Assembly: GCA_013396655.1 (NCBI GenBank)
Contig: WBMV01004159.1
Span: 1 to 64,000, forward strand
Origin: Campylorhamphus procurvoides
Lineage: Eukaryota > Chordata > Aves > Passeriformes > Dendrocolaptidae
Direction: 5' to 3'
Length of the DNA stretch: 64,000 nt
Within the stretch, counting starts at the first letter, position 1, and each line of letters begins with the position of its first letter. Both the position numbers and the translations under genes were made by a program. Of the stretch, positions 46,361 through 58,123 are shown piece after piece. Under the pieces are notes generated by a model that was given only the letters and a program-made list of their open reading frames with translations, did no database searches and was not told the DNA's origin.

Positions 46361-48069
46361 AAAGCAATGGACATTTCAAAAATTTTCTCACTCAGATTGG
46401 TTAGATAAATATGATTATATTCTGTAGGGAACTCCTTTATTTCTGTTTCCATGGTAAAATACATGGCCAAAAAAATTACTCAAAGAACTCAGGAGTTTTT
46501 ATACTGTTGAGATGATCTGTGAACAATCTATTTCTGAGTGTACTTCTTATTTCACTATAAATATTTTATGTGAACTTCTCTGCCTCAAGGGTCTACTGCA
46601 AACAATTCACTTTGGTTACTGTATTTCTTTGACTATTTTTTATTCAGCATTTGTGCTGTGTGACTAAATCAGATAAGTTACATGGCATTGCTTCTTCTTG
46701 TCCGTTACTTGACTGAAGAAAACTTTTGTAAAACAAGGGGCCTTTCATTAAGAATATTATATTACTAAACAAATGTCATTGGAATTATATGTATATGAAC
46801 ATTCCAAAGAATAGTAATTCTTCATTATTTGTATAACAGATGTCTCTTCTGAGTAAGCATTTGCAGGGGGTAAAAAAAAAAAAAAAAAAAGGAAAACAGA
46901 AGAATACATTTTGGCCAGGCCAAAAGCAACAGTAATTTTGGGTCATGAACATACTTTTTGCACATTTCTTAGCCAGCACTGGTCCCTTTACTTAAAAAAA
47001 AGTGCTAAGGAACTAATAAGCACTATTATTTCTACACGAGAAAACAGACAAATGCAACACAAGAAAAATATTTACAGTGATACTGCAACCAGCATGAGTA
47101 AGCTATTCAAATTTATACACACATTTTAGACTGATTGTTCAAGTTCTCCTTTGAAATTGGAAGAGAACCACTGGAATATACATTTCTTCATGGGATTGTA
47201 GTAAACCCCACCTTCTAGTGCATCTCAAGAAATAGATATTAAGAAATTGAATTCTACTCCAGTAACCAGAAGACTCATATTTGGCCTGAAAGGTTGCCTC
47301 CACATTCACAGAAACTTGTCTGTGAGCATCATATGGCCAGGACTTTATTTCTTTGTGGAATTATTACCAGACAGTGAGTCATAGTATAGGTAGTAGGAAA
47401 AANNNNNNNNNNNNNNNNNNNNNNNNNNNNNNNCCAAACAAAAAAAACCCACCAAAACACAAACCAAATTTTCAAAACAACACACACCTTACATCTTAGA
47501 GTGAAACCTTAAGATTATACCTTTAAGAGTAAATATTGGCACTGTCATAGTTTAATTCCCGCAGAGCATCTTCCAGGTATCAGGTGGGTTTCCCTGTAAG
47601 ACTAAGGTTGACACATGGGCAGGCAGAAATAGCCTTGGAATAAAATCAATGAATTAGTTTTAAAGCTTTCCGATTTACATTGAAACTCCAGAAACTCTGA
47701 ATAATCAAGCTGACTTTTCTTTAGCACATTTTGTTTCCTGGATAAGTACCTGGTTTTGACATCAGCTCTCAAAAAATCCTAGGAAAAAGTCTGTTCCTTT
47801 TTGCTATGTCATGGGGAGGTCCTTGGCAGCTTAGGACAGACCTTAAGATCACAGCATATCTAATCTGTAACATTTCCAAATTACTTTCTGTCAAACTGGA
47901 ACCCATAGCTCCTTGCATACAAACAACCTGATAAGTGTTAGACTCCCCAGCTGTTAAAACTAGTGCTTTTCCTAATGACCAATATAATTTTCTTACATCC
48001 CTGAAACATTTTATACTTGCACTTTTTATTGCAAGACCTACCTTTTTTTTTTGTTCTGTTTCTGCACAA
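46361..48069. other. Unannotated AT-rich stretch with an assembly gap
   Basis: Contains an A18 run at ~46873-46890 and the N gap. No gene or repeat is recognised. The reverse frame at 47769-48089 (106 codons) matches no family I know. Confidence 0.45.
47403..47433. other. Assembly gap, 31 Ns
   Basis: A run of 31 N followed by CCAAACAAAAAAAACCC, again beside A/C-rich low-complexity sequence. True size is unknown. Confidence 0.98.
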
Positions 48070-48185
48070 AGACAGGAGAATGGTTTCAAACTGAAAGAGA
48101 GTAGGTTTAGATTAGATATTAGGAAAAAAAGTATTTATTGTGATGGTAGTGAGGCACTGGAAGACACTTTTTGTAGAAGTGTGCA
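48070..48185 (+). mobile_element. CR1 LINE 3'-region scrap
   Basis: Plus-strand 'gagagtaggtttagattaga', 'tattaggaaaaaa' and 'gtagtgaggcactggaa' match the CR1 region ~200 bp before the 3' end. Translated, it gives [11 protein letters not shown] and GSEALED, as in other CR1 copies. Neither end is intact. Confidence 0.75.
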
Positions 48186-49699
48186 GCACAAATAAGTAAA
48201 TGACCTTCAAAAATAAGCAAATGAAGTTTTCCTGAGCTTTGTTAGTCACTGTTCTGAACTTCTGTGTCTAAGGGGAATTTTGGATCACAGTTCACTTAGA
48301 AAAAGAAAGGAAAAACAATTACTTGGCTTATGTGGTCATCATCACCTGCTTGTTTACATGTGCCCTTCAGTGTTTCACTGACAAGTCTCACTACTCACTG
48401 AGTCTATCTCAGAAGCTTGTTTGAAATCACCACCAAAACAAAAAGAGAAACAAAACAAGTAAAAAGCACAACTTTCCAAAATAATGCAGAAGTTATCCCA
48501 TGAGAGTCAGACCTCTGATGTTTTCCTTTGATGGTTGATCAACTTTGGAGAAGTATCTTAAAATTGCTTAGAGGCTGTTTGTCAAGAACTCCACTTTTGT
48601 TGTTACTGAGAATTCTCTTTATATCTGTCATAATTATGGAAAAATTCACAGTGTTCAAATAAGACTTGGTGTAATTTAGGTCACATTTGGTTAAAATGAA
48701 GTTTAGTATGACTGAACATATTCTACTCCTTTTCATAATCGTATTGTCTACAGATGATGTCTCCCCATAGCATTTAATATCTTCAAGATCAGAAAGAAAG
48801 CAGAACTTCTATCATCACTAGAAACCAAGTCTGAGGTGAACCCTGGAAGTAAGACCAAGGAACCTCTTCTCAAGCCAGTGCCATCCAAACATCTTCTGTC
48901 ACCTCATAATCCCTGGAAAGGAAATTACCTGATTTGAACACGCAGGAGACCAAAAATAGTTTGACAACAGAGACTTATTGGAGTAGACAAGAATGACCAT
49001 CACACCAGAAATGAGAATGAAGCAGGTGAGAGAAGCTATGGTTGGAAGTGGGAGAAAGAGAGAAGTCTCCAAATGGTGAGGACAGACCAAGGAATGCTTC
49101 AACAAGAGGCCAGAACTATAAAAGAAAGAGTTTGGGAAAGACTACGAGCTGAGATGAATGGATAAATGTGAATGGGTTTTTCAGAGACACAGGGCATAAA
49201 ATCAGTAGCAGGTAGGTCAGGAAATAACCAAATGAACATATTAATTTTTTTCCTGTAGTGGTGCATCTCTAGAGCTACAGTTAGAAGTCAAAATCAACAA
49301 CTCTTGCAAGCACTATCGGTTTTGGAATAACTCCCTTAAGGGCATTCAGTACAGCTAGTCACTGAAGAGCTGGCTACCAAGCAATGACTGAGTCTAAAAC
49401 TGCCTGTTTAGAATGATTATTTCAGATCAGCAATCCTGCTGAAGTGTATAGAACTAAACCTAATTTTAATTTTAATCAGTGAACTTGTATTTACAAGTTC
49501 TAAACCAAATATGCCCAAAAATTGAAACAAGGAAATAAAATACTTTGTTAAAAACTGAGGCACAAAATACTGTGGAAAAAATGCAGACTTAGCATTTTAT
49601 TTAAAATTAGTTGCTAAAAATGGGAAGAACGCCTGTTAACAGAGCATTAATTTTTATACTGTGTACAAGTGACTTCTTCTAAACAGTGTCATTCACAAT
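48186..49699. other. Unannotated AT-rich stretch
   Basis: About 1.5 kb with no recognised repeat or gene. Confidence 0.5.
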
Positions 49700-50230
49700 G
49701 TGGATCTTCTCCCTATTTCACAGCACCTGAACATAAAGACAGATGAATGGAAACACAGACACACATGCATATACATATGTACACGCTATTTGGCCAAGAT
49801 TCCCTGGTCTATGGCAGACCACCATGTGCTCTCACACATAGAGACACATGGGCACTCTCACATCCAGAGGTGGCTGTTGAGAGTCCCACTCAACTCCTGC
49901 TCCCAAGTCCCTTCACCTACTCACCAGCTGATGCAGCTTGGCCATCACATACTCACTCACACCCCCATAACTCACTCCCGTCACAGGCACCATGTACACA
50001 TCTTCTTCCTACTCCCAAAGCAAGTTTATTAATATGATATAGTTTATTAATAAGATAGGACAGACTGCACTGATCAGGAACAAATCAGGGGAAGGCCAGA
50101 TAGACAGATCAATCACACATAAACAGCTCTTTTTATCCCCTTCCACCTCTATTTTCCCAAGCTTCATCTTCCCCCAGTCATTCAGGTCACTCTCCCTTTT
50201 TCCACCTTTGGTTTCTTCCCTAAATATACC
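49700..50230 (-). mobile_element. Possible ERV LTR
   Basis: A GC-richer, CAC-rich block (49740-50010), followed on the plus strand by two TTTATT motifs (50022-50027 and 50043-50048, AATAAA on the minus strand) and AGCTCTTTTTATCCC (50126-50140, a TATA-like GGGATAAAAAGAGCT on the minus strand). TATA then AATAAA then a GC-rich 3' part is the LTR layout. No termini or target duplication were identified. The two frames at 49700-50037 are overlapping and unrecognised. Confidence 0.4.
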
Positions 50231-51499
50231 ATGGTAAATCTGGGTATTTTGATGAAAATATTTAATGTACTAATGTATGTTAGTTTATGCCAATATATTT
50301 TATTTGCCAAAATTCTAAAATGTTCTCCTAAAGCTCAAGAATTCTCATATGAGGTAACAGACTAAGAGAAAAAGGGGAGAAAGGGTTCTGCTCCCATCAC
50401 ATAATATATGCAATTCATATTAAAGCTCCTTAGAAGTACTGACAAGTCCCACATCAGGTTTCCAGAGGAAGACTAAAGGCTATTCTCTGAACTTTTTGGT
50501 TTTCTCACCACTGCTTTAATAAGCAAACACTACCATGCTTTCTCATGTCTCATTGCTAGAAAGTAACATCCTATATCCAGAGGAAATAGCAGTCCTTAAA
50601 TACAGAGCAGCATTACTGATGACATTGTGTTTATACGCTAGCTATTTCTAAGGTAAAACACAGGATGCTGTATTGTGTTTTCATACAAGAATAGTTGCAG
50701 GGATTTGGAAATACTAGTAGATTATTACATACTGAATAGACTGTTAGACCAACATCAATATTCAGAAAACTCCACATAGTCTCCAATGTTATTTTGCCAT
50801 ATTGAAGAAATAAGACCAAGAATATTTTTCTTTCCTTCTTAAGCTTTCCCTTGGCAGATTTTTGCCTTTTAATTCCCCAAAACCCATTTAAGAATGCCAC
50901 AATACTGAAACTAGTCTTTCCTTAAAAAATACAAGTCTTCTTCCACTGTTATTTAAAATATTGTACTCCCTATGAAGTACATATGAAAGGTAAATGTGAT
51001 TTACTAACCATCTAGAATGACTTTCGTATGTGAATATTCTAAAGAATGGATGATTTCAGTCAATACTTCATCAGTACAGACAGAGCAAAAGGTATTTTCC
51101 TTTTTCAATATCATACACAATATCAGTTAAGAAACACTGCCAAATGCTTAAATAAAGAGCTGGATGTAAGTAGCATCTCTTTGTGTTTGTATACCTCTGT
51201 ACTAGGCAGAAAACAGTGATCCCCAAGTTGCATAAAAAACAAGTGCTGCAATGAAATGATTGAATGCACTTGTCTGCACCTGTCTGCAAAATATAAGTAA
51301 TGAGCAGAAGGCAAGCGTCCAACTCTGAATATTCTATGAGTCCATCATCTCTGAAATCATGTGAGAAACCTCTTATAAAGCAAAAAATAACTTTTCTAAT
51401 GAGCTTAGTCCTAAGACTAAGATCCCTGTCGTGCCACACAGAAATCACAAAGAAATACAGCCTGAAGGACAGGATGCCCAATCCTGTGGACCCACAAGT
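50231..51499. other. Unannotated AT-rich stretch
   Basis: About 1.3 kb with no recognised repeat or gene, up to the start of the CR1 remnant. Confidence 0.5.
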
Positions 51500-52060
51500 G
51501 GACACATGAGAATGTACTGCATCACTCAGCTTCATGTCATCTGCAATCTTGCTGAGACTGCACTTGATCTCACTGTCTGTGTCACTGATTAAGGTATTAA
51601 AGAGCACCAGTCCCAAGAAAGACCCTTGATAGACGCCATACATCACTTGCCTTCATCTGGACATAGAGCCATTGACCACAACTCTCTGGCTGTGTCCATC
51701 TAGCCAATCTTTATCCACTGAATAGTTCACCCTTCAAATTCATATCTTTCCAATTTGGAGATAAGCATGTCATGTGGGACCATACTGAAGGCCTTACAGA
51801 GCACTAGGTAGATAAAATCCGTCACTCTTCCTTTGCTGAACATTGCCACCACTCCACCACAGAAGGCCACCAGACCAGGAAGGCAGGACTTGCTTTTGGT
51901 GACACCATGCTGCCTGTCTCAAGTCATGTCCTTGTCTCATATGTGCCGTAACACTGCTTCCATGAGGATCTGCACCACGATCTTCCCAGGTAAGGAGGTG
52001 ACATGCACCAGTCTGTCCTGTCTTTCTACCTTTTTAAGAATAAGAGTGATTGGATTAATT
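51500..52060 (-). mobile_element. Old CR1 LINE remnant (RT)
   Basis: The minus strand reads MMYGVYQGSFLGLVLFNTLI, then SDTDSEIKCSLSKIADDMKL: RT motif B (VPQGS-like) and the catalytic box with ADD retained. Further 5' come 'ttggtgacaccatgctg' on the plus strand and LVHVTSLPGKI in translation, in the expected order. Multiple stops and frameshifts are present. The E-rich 'DSEIKCSLSK' wording places it in an older CR1 subfamily than 37785-39337. Confidence 0.88.
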
Positions 52061-52065
52061 AAAAG

Positions 52066-52308
52066 TTAAATACTCTTAATATCTCCAGTGGGATGATTTT
52101 CAGCAAAACACTCTTCTATTTTAGACCTACGAACACACAGTTCTGTGTGCAAAGTCAATTGAAGCTGGCTGTGGTATTCATTGTCTGCTTTATAACTGAT
52201 GTCAAAGGAGTCAAACTTGTGCTTCATTTTGCAGTCAATTATGTCTTCACAATTGTATTCGGGTGGAATTCCATGTGGGTATTTTTGGTCTGTGTTTGGG
52301 CCAGCCAC
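52066..52308 (-). other. Unassigned 80-codon open frame with an acceptor-like 5' flank
   Basis: The minus-strand frame includes PHGIPPEYNCEDIIDCKMKH and, further on, LTLHTELCVRRSKIEECF. Composition is balanced and protein-like. On the coding strand it is preceded by CTTCTTACAG, a good splice-acceptor sequence, but in this window frames of this length arise by chance. I recognise no domain. It abuts the 5' side of an old CR1, so part may be very diverged CR1. It is not called a gene. Confidence 0.2.
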
Positions 52309-52990
52309 CTGTAAGAAGCTGGGTTTTCCCCTGCCAAGTTATGGGAAAACAGGCTGATAAAGATGGTCTCCAGCCTTGAGAGAGAGATTTCTGTGCAGAC
52401 TAAAATTAATTGGTCTCTCATGCTTGGCTGATGGCTCTCCAAGGGCACTTGAAGGAGAAAGAGAGGAGGAGGAGGATGAAGTGAACCCCCAGACTCAATT
52501 AATATAGACCCCCTGGAGCATATCACACAGGCGTCAATGCCCCCAGACATGCACAAGAGGGTCCCACTTACATAACTGGGGAGAAGTGCCAAATACCTTT
52601 GCTTGGGCAGCGCTGGCCGCGTTGCTCAAGTAAACATCATTTGGCCAATTCAATAAAAGGCAGGTGGCTCATGTTTTGGGGCTTGGTCGTTTCACATGAC
52701 AGGACAACGTTGCCTTGACAGGGATGCCCACCGTCACCTGTGAGCCTGCTGACCCTTGAGGATGCAGCCACTGCTAGGGAAGTCTGGGTATTCCGGCGGT
52801 CAGTGAGACAACTCCATGGGGGACACCTGGGCAATTGGGTGTTGGCACCTGGAGCCTTATTTTCTCTTTTCTCTCTCTTTTGGGTTTTTTTTCCTGTTTA
52901 CTTGGCCACTTTTGGCAATAAAACTACTGTTTGGGTTAAGTTTTCAGCAATGTCTCAGTTTCAACTTCCATATCCCTTCGGACCTCTGTT
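52270..52990 (+). mobile_element. Possible ERV LTR
   Basis: A GC-richer block with candidate start TGTGTTTGGGCCAGCC (52291) or TGTGGGTATTT (52273). It has CCAAT-like GGCCAATTCAATAAAAGG at 52642-52659 and, further on, TTGGCAATAAAACTACTG at 52912-52929 as a polyadenylation signal after a T-rich segment. Content and order fit a plus-strand LTR. No matching target duplication was found. The 134-codon frame at 52740-53144 runs through it and is not recognised. Confidence 0.45.
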
Positions 52991-53144
52991 TCTCCCTGGA
53001 ACAACAGTTAATTCGAAAACAATGACATTACAACCAGAATTAAATTTTCAAAGACATGTTGCTCTTGCAGGAAATAAACTTCTCACTCTAGTAGCCAATT
53101 ATTGTACCACCTGGAAATCCCAAAGGGCTTGCTTGCCAATTTAA

Positions 53145-56100
53145 TAGAATTTCAGGAAATCTCAGCACTCCATATATTTTACACACACACACAAAGCACA
53201 AACAGTGTTGAACATCACATGATCCTTAATACCTTTCCATCTTAAAAACATTTGACCTATTTTTGCATATGACTAAAAGTCTGTCATAAGTGGGCTTTTG
53301 TTCCTTGTTAGAACTAACAGATATGTCAGTAATATTTTACTGGTTCCCCTGGAAAAGTCACAGAAAGGTCAGGAGCTGTTATTCTGTTGGGGTCTTTTTA
53401 AGATAATGAACATATTTATTCATGTTAAAAGATATTTCAGTACTAGGAAAAAGAAACATGTTTAATCCTTATAAAGCGTGTATTCCTTGTCTTAAAATAC
53501 CACAGCAAAATATGCAGCTGACAACCTACAAACATCAGTGAAATTTGAACTGTTGTAGTTTATAATGATGTGCTCCACATTTTAAAAATACTTTGCTGAG
53601 AAAGCATTTAGGCTATGCTACCTATGATGTAGATATCCACTATTAAACACTGTCAAAATCCTTTTTTCTAAATATATATGAGTCTTTCTAACTAAGTGCT
53701 GCAATACGTGGAGAACTATAAGCAAAACAGTTGAAAAGACAGGCATTCTGACAGCAAAGAGTTAAGCATATGGAGAGACAATCACCTTCACTGTCCTTCT
53801 GTCCCTGCCATCCTTCCTTCCTCTTGGTATGCAAAGTAATTTAAAAACTTGGGATTTTAAAGAGCTTAAAGTTCTATAATGAACACTATTGCCTTCTTTT
53901 TAAATTAGGGTTTTTTTCCAAAATGGATCAGTAGTAGACATTTTAGAAACGGTCTTAAGACAGACTTTAAAAAAGAGGTAAAGAACACCACCTAACAATG
54001 TCACAATGATATGTCCCATTAAATTTTTTAGATTTGCTATCTTCTTGTCTTTTTCTCCTTTTTCTTCTTCTCTAAAATGGCATTCATCACTGACTAAAGG
54101 TTTCCTAAAAGTTTTTCCATCGGAACCAAGTTTTTTGTTTTCAGAAAACAGGATTTCCTTTCAAATAACTGCCAGAAGTAAATAATGTAGTTGTAGTAGT
54201 AAAAGTATTTTATCAGTTTGCAATGTGTGGTGTTTGGAAGTAAAAACAGGATTTGTTTCTGGAGAAGAAGAGCATTGTGCCGAGGAACATGTGAATTCTT
54301 TTTAGATTACCAAATCCTCTTGGTATCTGCCTTTTGTTTTATTGTATTCTAACAAATGATATTTGAAGTTAATTTTACTCTCCAGTGCTTTTACCCAAGG
54401 TAATTCAAGACACTACCCTTGTTTCAGGCCACCTGATACTGAATCAGTAGTGAAATTGGCTGTGAAGTGTAACTTCAGAGTTTGTCTGTCTAGAGAAACT
54501 CATTAGACTTCAGTTGCAGCTCCATACTGATTGGGAATGGTATTCTCCTTGCACAGTCATTGCATGGCAGTTATCGACAACAGCAGGTCACAAGTACAGA
54601 TTCTTTAATAAAAGGTTGTTCATCTTTTCTTGAAATACCCACTCAGAATACTGGTTCTTACTGAGACAGTGATCAGCATTTTGTGCCAATAATCACAGAA
54701 ACCTGGTGGATCATGAAACACTATACTGCCCTTACTGTTATCTCATTGATCTGTTTGAATCACAACAATAGAAAATGTATAATGATTTAGCTCCAGGAGT
54801 CCTCAACCTTCATAAATTGTAATTCTTAACCACATTATTTCTTGGTCAAAAAATGTTTTAGTGATCTGCAGACATGAAACATAACTTATAACTCATTCAC
54901 ACAAGCTCTACTTTAATTTATATAATGATGTTGCAATCACTTGTGATAAACAACTCTTTAGTCACTTCTGATCTTTTCATTCAATACTTGCTCTAAAAGA
55001 GTAGGTCTTGCTGGGCAATCTCCAATAGATGCTGTTCCCTGGTTGCAACAGAAACTGACCCTTCAACACTATTCTATACTGAAACCCAGTTTTGGTTCCT
55101 TCTAAAATTACACTTGAGTCTTTGCAACAGCAATTCTGATCTTGTATGACTTCCTCAAGCTGTTGCCATTCCTCAAATAATAAAAAAACCCCGAAAAACA
55201 AACAAAAATAACAACAACAACAAAAAAAACACACCATTCTCTTGGAACGAGATGAAGATGATTTTTCTTCTACTCTAACTTCCCCATTCCTACCATGCAG
55301 AAACAAAGCATATTGTTCTAACCACATGTTTGGAACTTTTGAAAATTTTAGTTAAACCTCCTGTGAACCATTCCCATCAACAGTATTTGCTAGGATTCTT
55401 CACATCCCTGATATACCAAACCACTCAATGCTAAGATCAGCAGCATTGCCTAGTTCCTATGCCTAATGTTATTGCCTCTGTTTCAGAACGAATGCACAGA
55501 AGATTTAATTTCTCATACCCAAATATTTTCTAGTATAGCCACCTCCATCTAACAGGTATTTTGTCCTTTAATGGTATTATTTTCAACAGAGACAAACACC
55601 TGCATCATCCACCAAAGCAGTTGATAATCATTGTTTGACTATGTAGCCTCTTCATTTTCTCTTTATCAGTTACTAATAGACTCTTCAAATAACCTCAGGA
55701 CTTTATTTTTGCTCACCATTATCTTCTCAAGGTCTTGCATACAGTTTTGTTTTCCATAGCTCTTAAGATTATAAGTGGTGTCTACAATTAACTTAATTTC
55801 CAATGTCAAATGTGTCAAGGTTTCTTTGTCCTTATTTGACATCAAGGATATATTAAATGTATAAAAACAAGGATTTGCACTTATTTCTGAAATAAGCAAA
55901 AGGTTTGTTGGTTTATTTTTACTTTGCTACTCGTTACACAGAAAGAGCAGAAGACACAACTCCAAACACAAATTAGATTTTTTGATGTTTTTTTTAAGCA
56001 AGTAGTACAGAAAGATTATTCAAATTTTAAAGGTAGATTATCCAGTGGCATTCAAGAAAAATACACAAATCAAAACAAATAAAATCTCATCTAAATAGGC

Positions 56101-56919
56101 ACACATTGCAGGACAGCTAAAATCTACATTCACTGCACACCTGCAAGCAAAAAGTCAAAGGATAAATTGGTAAAGATGTCAGAAACATACATAATCAAAA
56201 CCACAACACTTAAACAAAACACTAAGTGTACTGTCAAGTCTGTTTTCTTCATTAGAAATTCATCATATGGTCCCAGAATCCAATAGTCAAAATATATGGA
56301 AGAGTAGCCAGAAGATATTAGCACTTACAAACTCACTAAGGTAGGAACTTATTTTTACTTCTGTAACCTTTCCACTGTTAATTTATACAAACACAAGCAA
56401 CCTCCATTTTATACCATGAAAACCTATCCAAAGGAAACAGATGGAACTACTTTCTTTCCAAGAATTCCGTGTTAGTAGGTGAGGACAGTTAATAACATGA
56501 TGGATTCAAAGGCTATTAGTGTTTCACAAAATCCATATTGTTTCAGTATTGAATTTTGCATCACATTAATGTGTTACTTATGCATAATATTAATCAAAAT
56601 TCAAAGTTGTTACTGGTAAGCAATTTAGTAGTCTGATTAGACTTCAACAAAGTAATTCTATTCTAGTGTATGTGTTTGAGTTTAAATCATATGTTTAATC
56701 ATCTATTAATTTGTGAATTCATAAAATCTTGCTTTGAACTCAAGCTAAAAGGTATATTTTTCTATTACACTTGTGTTAAGTGCTTGCAAACATACAAATG
56801 CCTGTATATGTAAATTTCTGTTCCATTACAAGAGCAAGAACTTAATTTTTATATACTTATATTCCCATAATCTACTTTACAAGTTTCATGTATCACCACA
56901 CATATACTTTTGAGTGCAT
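53145..56919. other. Long unannotated AT-rich stretch
   Basis: About 3.8 kb with no recognised transposon or gene. There is a short CA run at ~53179-53192 and an A/CAA-rich tract at ~55182-55231. Confidence 0.5.
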
Positions 56920-57340
56920 ATTTTCCAGTGAAGGGCCACAAAGATGATGAAGGGACTGGAGCATATCATATATGATGAAAGGCTGAGGGACCTGGAGCAA
57001 TGCAGCCTGGAGAGGAGCATGTTCAGGGGGAATTTTATTAATGTGTATAAATACTTCAAGGGTGAGTGTACAGACAATGCTGCCTGCCTCTTTCCAGTGC
57101 TGCCTAATGACAGGACCAAAGGCAATGGACAGACTAAAATGGGAGTTGTTTCTCCTGAACAGTGGGAAACAGTTTTTGTGACTGAACACTGGCACAGTGT
57201 CACCCACAGAAATGGTAGCGTCTCCGTTCTTAGAAATATTAAAAAACACCAAATATTTGGACATAGTCCTGGACAATCTTTCCAAGATGATCCTACTTGA
57301 GCAGGAGGCTTGGCCCAGATGACCTCCAGAGGTCCCTTCC
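56920..57340 (+). mobile_element. CR1 LINE 3' region, left part (split by LTR)
   Basis: Plus-strand CR1: 'gaagggccacaaagatgatg', 'gaaaggctgagggacctgga', 'gcagcctggagaggag', 'ggcttggcccagatgacctc' and 'cagaggtcccttcc', where it is interrupted. It resumes after the LTR at 57924. Wording such as 'ctgagggacctggag' marks a subfamily different from the CR1 copy at 37785. Confidence 0.9.
57335..57340. repeat. 6-bp target-site duplication, left copy
   Basis: CCTTCC, repeated exactly at 57924-57929 on the other side of the LTR. In an uninterrupted CR1 this sequence occurs once. Confidence 0.93.
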
Positions 57341-57923
57341 TGTGGGGATTAGGGAATCCTACCGGCTGTGGTGGAGAGGTAGAAGACCAGAGAAAGCTGA
57401 GCTGGAAGAGGAGACGGCTGTCTGAGAGCGGTTGGGGAACGAAAAGAAGACCACTGCGAGAGAACCTGCTGATTATCCAGTTTATTGTTAGATAGTTTTT
57501 CATTGTACTAGAGGACTAATAGAATTGTCATAATTCCAAATGTTTTGATTGGTTGTTACCCCAGTTCTTTCCCCAGTTACACTTCCCTATTGGTTAATAA
57601 GTTCCCGGGTTAGGGTACAGCTACCATTGGTCCCTGGTCGCCCTTGGCAACCGCACAAAGTCCCTTGCCATATAGGGCTGGCCACTCCCCTAGTTCCTCC
57701 CATCTCCACTCCCCTTAGGCGGAGCCCTTTTCCCTCGCCCTATTGCATGCCAGACCCAGTTGTCAATCCCTCAGATCCGCCCCTCTTTCTAGACCCTTCC
57801 ATCCCCGACTCTATAAAAGCTGGTGCTCTGTTCAATGAAGTTGTCATTGGCTGCAGCCATCTTCACCTGTCCTGTGTTCGAGGCTTCCTTTCCCTCCTTC
57901 CCTCATCGGGTCTGCGACGCGCA
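57341..57923 (+). mobile_element. ERVK-type solo LTR, 583 bp, inserted in CR1
   Basis: Begins TGTGGGGATTAGGG and ends GCGACGCGCA (TG...CA), flanked by an exact 6-bp CCTTCC duplication, the size typical of ERVK/betaretrovirus-like integrases. U3 carries three ATTGG (inverted CCAAT) boxes at 57548-57552, 57589-57593 and 57626-57630, then a TATA box at 57812-57819. A degenerate polyadenylation signal AATGAA sits 15 bp further, and a CG-containing U5 closes it. No internal retroviral sequence adjoins it, so the provirus has recombined to a solo LTR. Sense is the plus strand, same as its host CR1. The open frames at 57310-57495 and 57549-57956 are fortuitous. Confidence 0.93.
57812..57819 (+). promoter_or_regulatory. 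LTR TATA box
   Basis: TATAAAAG inside the solo LTR, ~185 bp after the third ATTGG box and just before the R region with AATGAA at 57834-57839. It could still drive transcription rightward. Confidence 0.8.
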
Positions 57924-57929
57924 CCTTCC
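57924..57929. repeat. 6-bp target-site duplication, right copy
   Basis: CCTTCC, identical to 57335-57340, and the exact resumption point of the CR1. Confidence 0.93.
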
Positions 57930-57968
57930 AACCTCAGCCATTCTGGGATTTGGTGATTCTGTGACATC
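57930..57968 (+). mobile_element. CR1 LINE 3' terminus, right part
   Basis: 'aacctcagccattctg' followed by GATTCTGTGACA completes the CR1 cut at 57340. It is the CR1 3' end with its ATTCTGTG tail. Confidence 0.9.
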
Positions 57969-57984
57969 GTAAGTAATAAATCTT

Positions 57985-58123
57985 TCACAGATTATTCTGA
58001 GTTGGAAGGGACCCACAAGGAAAATTAAGTCCAACCCTTAAGTAAATGGCCCATATGGGGACCAAACTCACAACTTTGGCATTATTAGCACTATGGTCTA
58101 ACCAACTGAGCTAATCTCAGTTG
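57985..58123 (-). mobile_element. TguSINE1-like SINE (tRNA-Ile head, CR1-like tail)
   Basis: The minus strand starts CTGAGATTAGCTCAGTTGGT (box A, tRNA-Ile-like), with TGCTAATAATGCCAA in the anticodon region (AAT-like anticodon context), a box-B-like GAGTTTGGTCCCC and GGGCCATT. It then passes into a CR1-like 3' end (complement of TGAGTTGGAAGGGACCCAC). It is better preserved than the copy at 30434. It lies ~17 bp right of the CR1 3' terminus, separated by ATCGTAAGTAATAAATC. It is a retroposon, not a tRNA gene. Confidence 0.9.

Noticed and set aside
51071..51646. 191-codon minus-strand open frame as a gene
   Set aside because: Its start is CR1 RT (GVYQGSFLGLVLFN, SKIADDMKL); the rest runs by chance into non-coding DNA beyond the CR1.
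52740..53144. 134-codon plus-strand frame as a gene
   Set aside because: Most of it lies in an LTR-like block with AATAAA inside, and no domain is visible.
56886..57503. 205-codon minus-strand open frame
   Set aside because: It is antisense to the CR1 and LTR at 56920-57923.
58045..58123. tRNA-Ile gene on the minus strand
   Set aside because: Box A, the anticodon region and a box-B-like part are visible, but the acceptor 3' half runs into a CR1-like tail. It is the head of a SINE.
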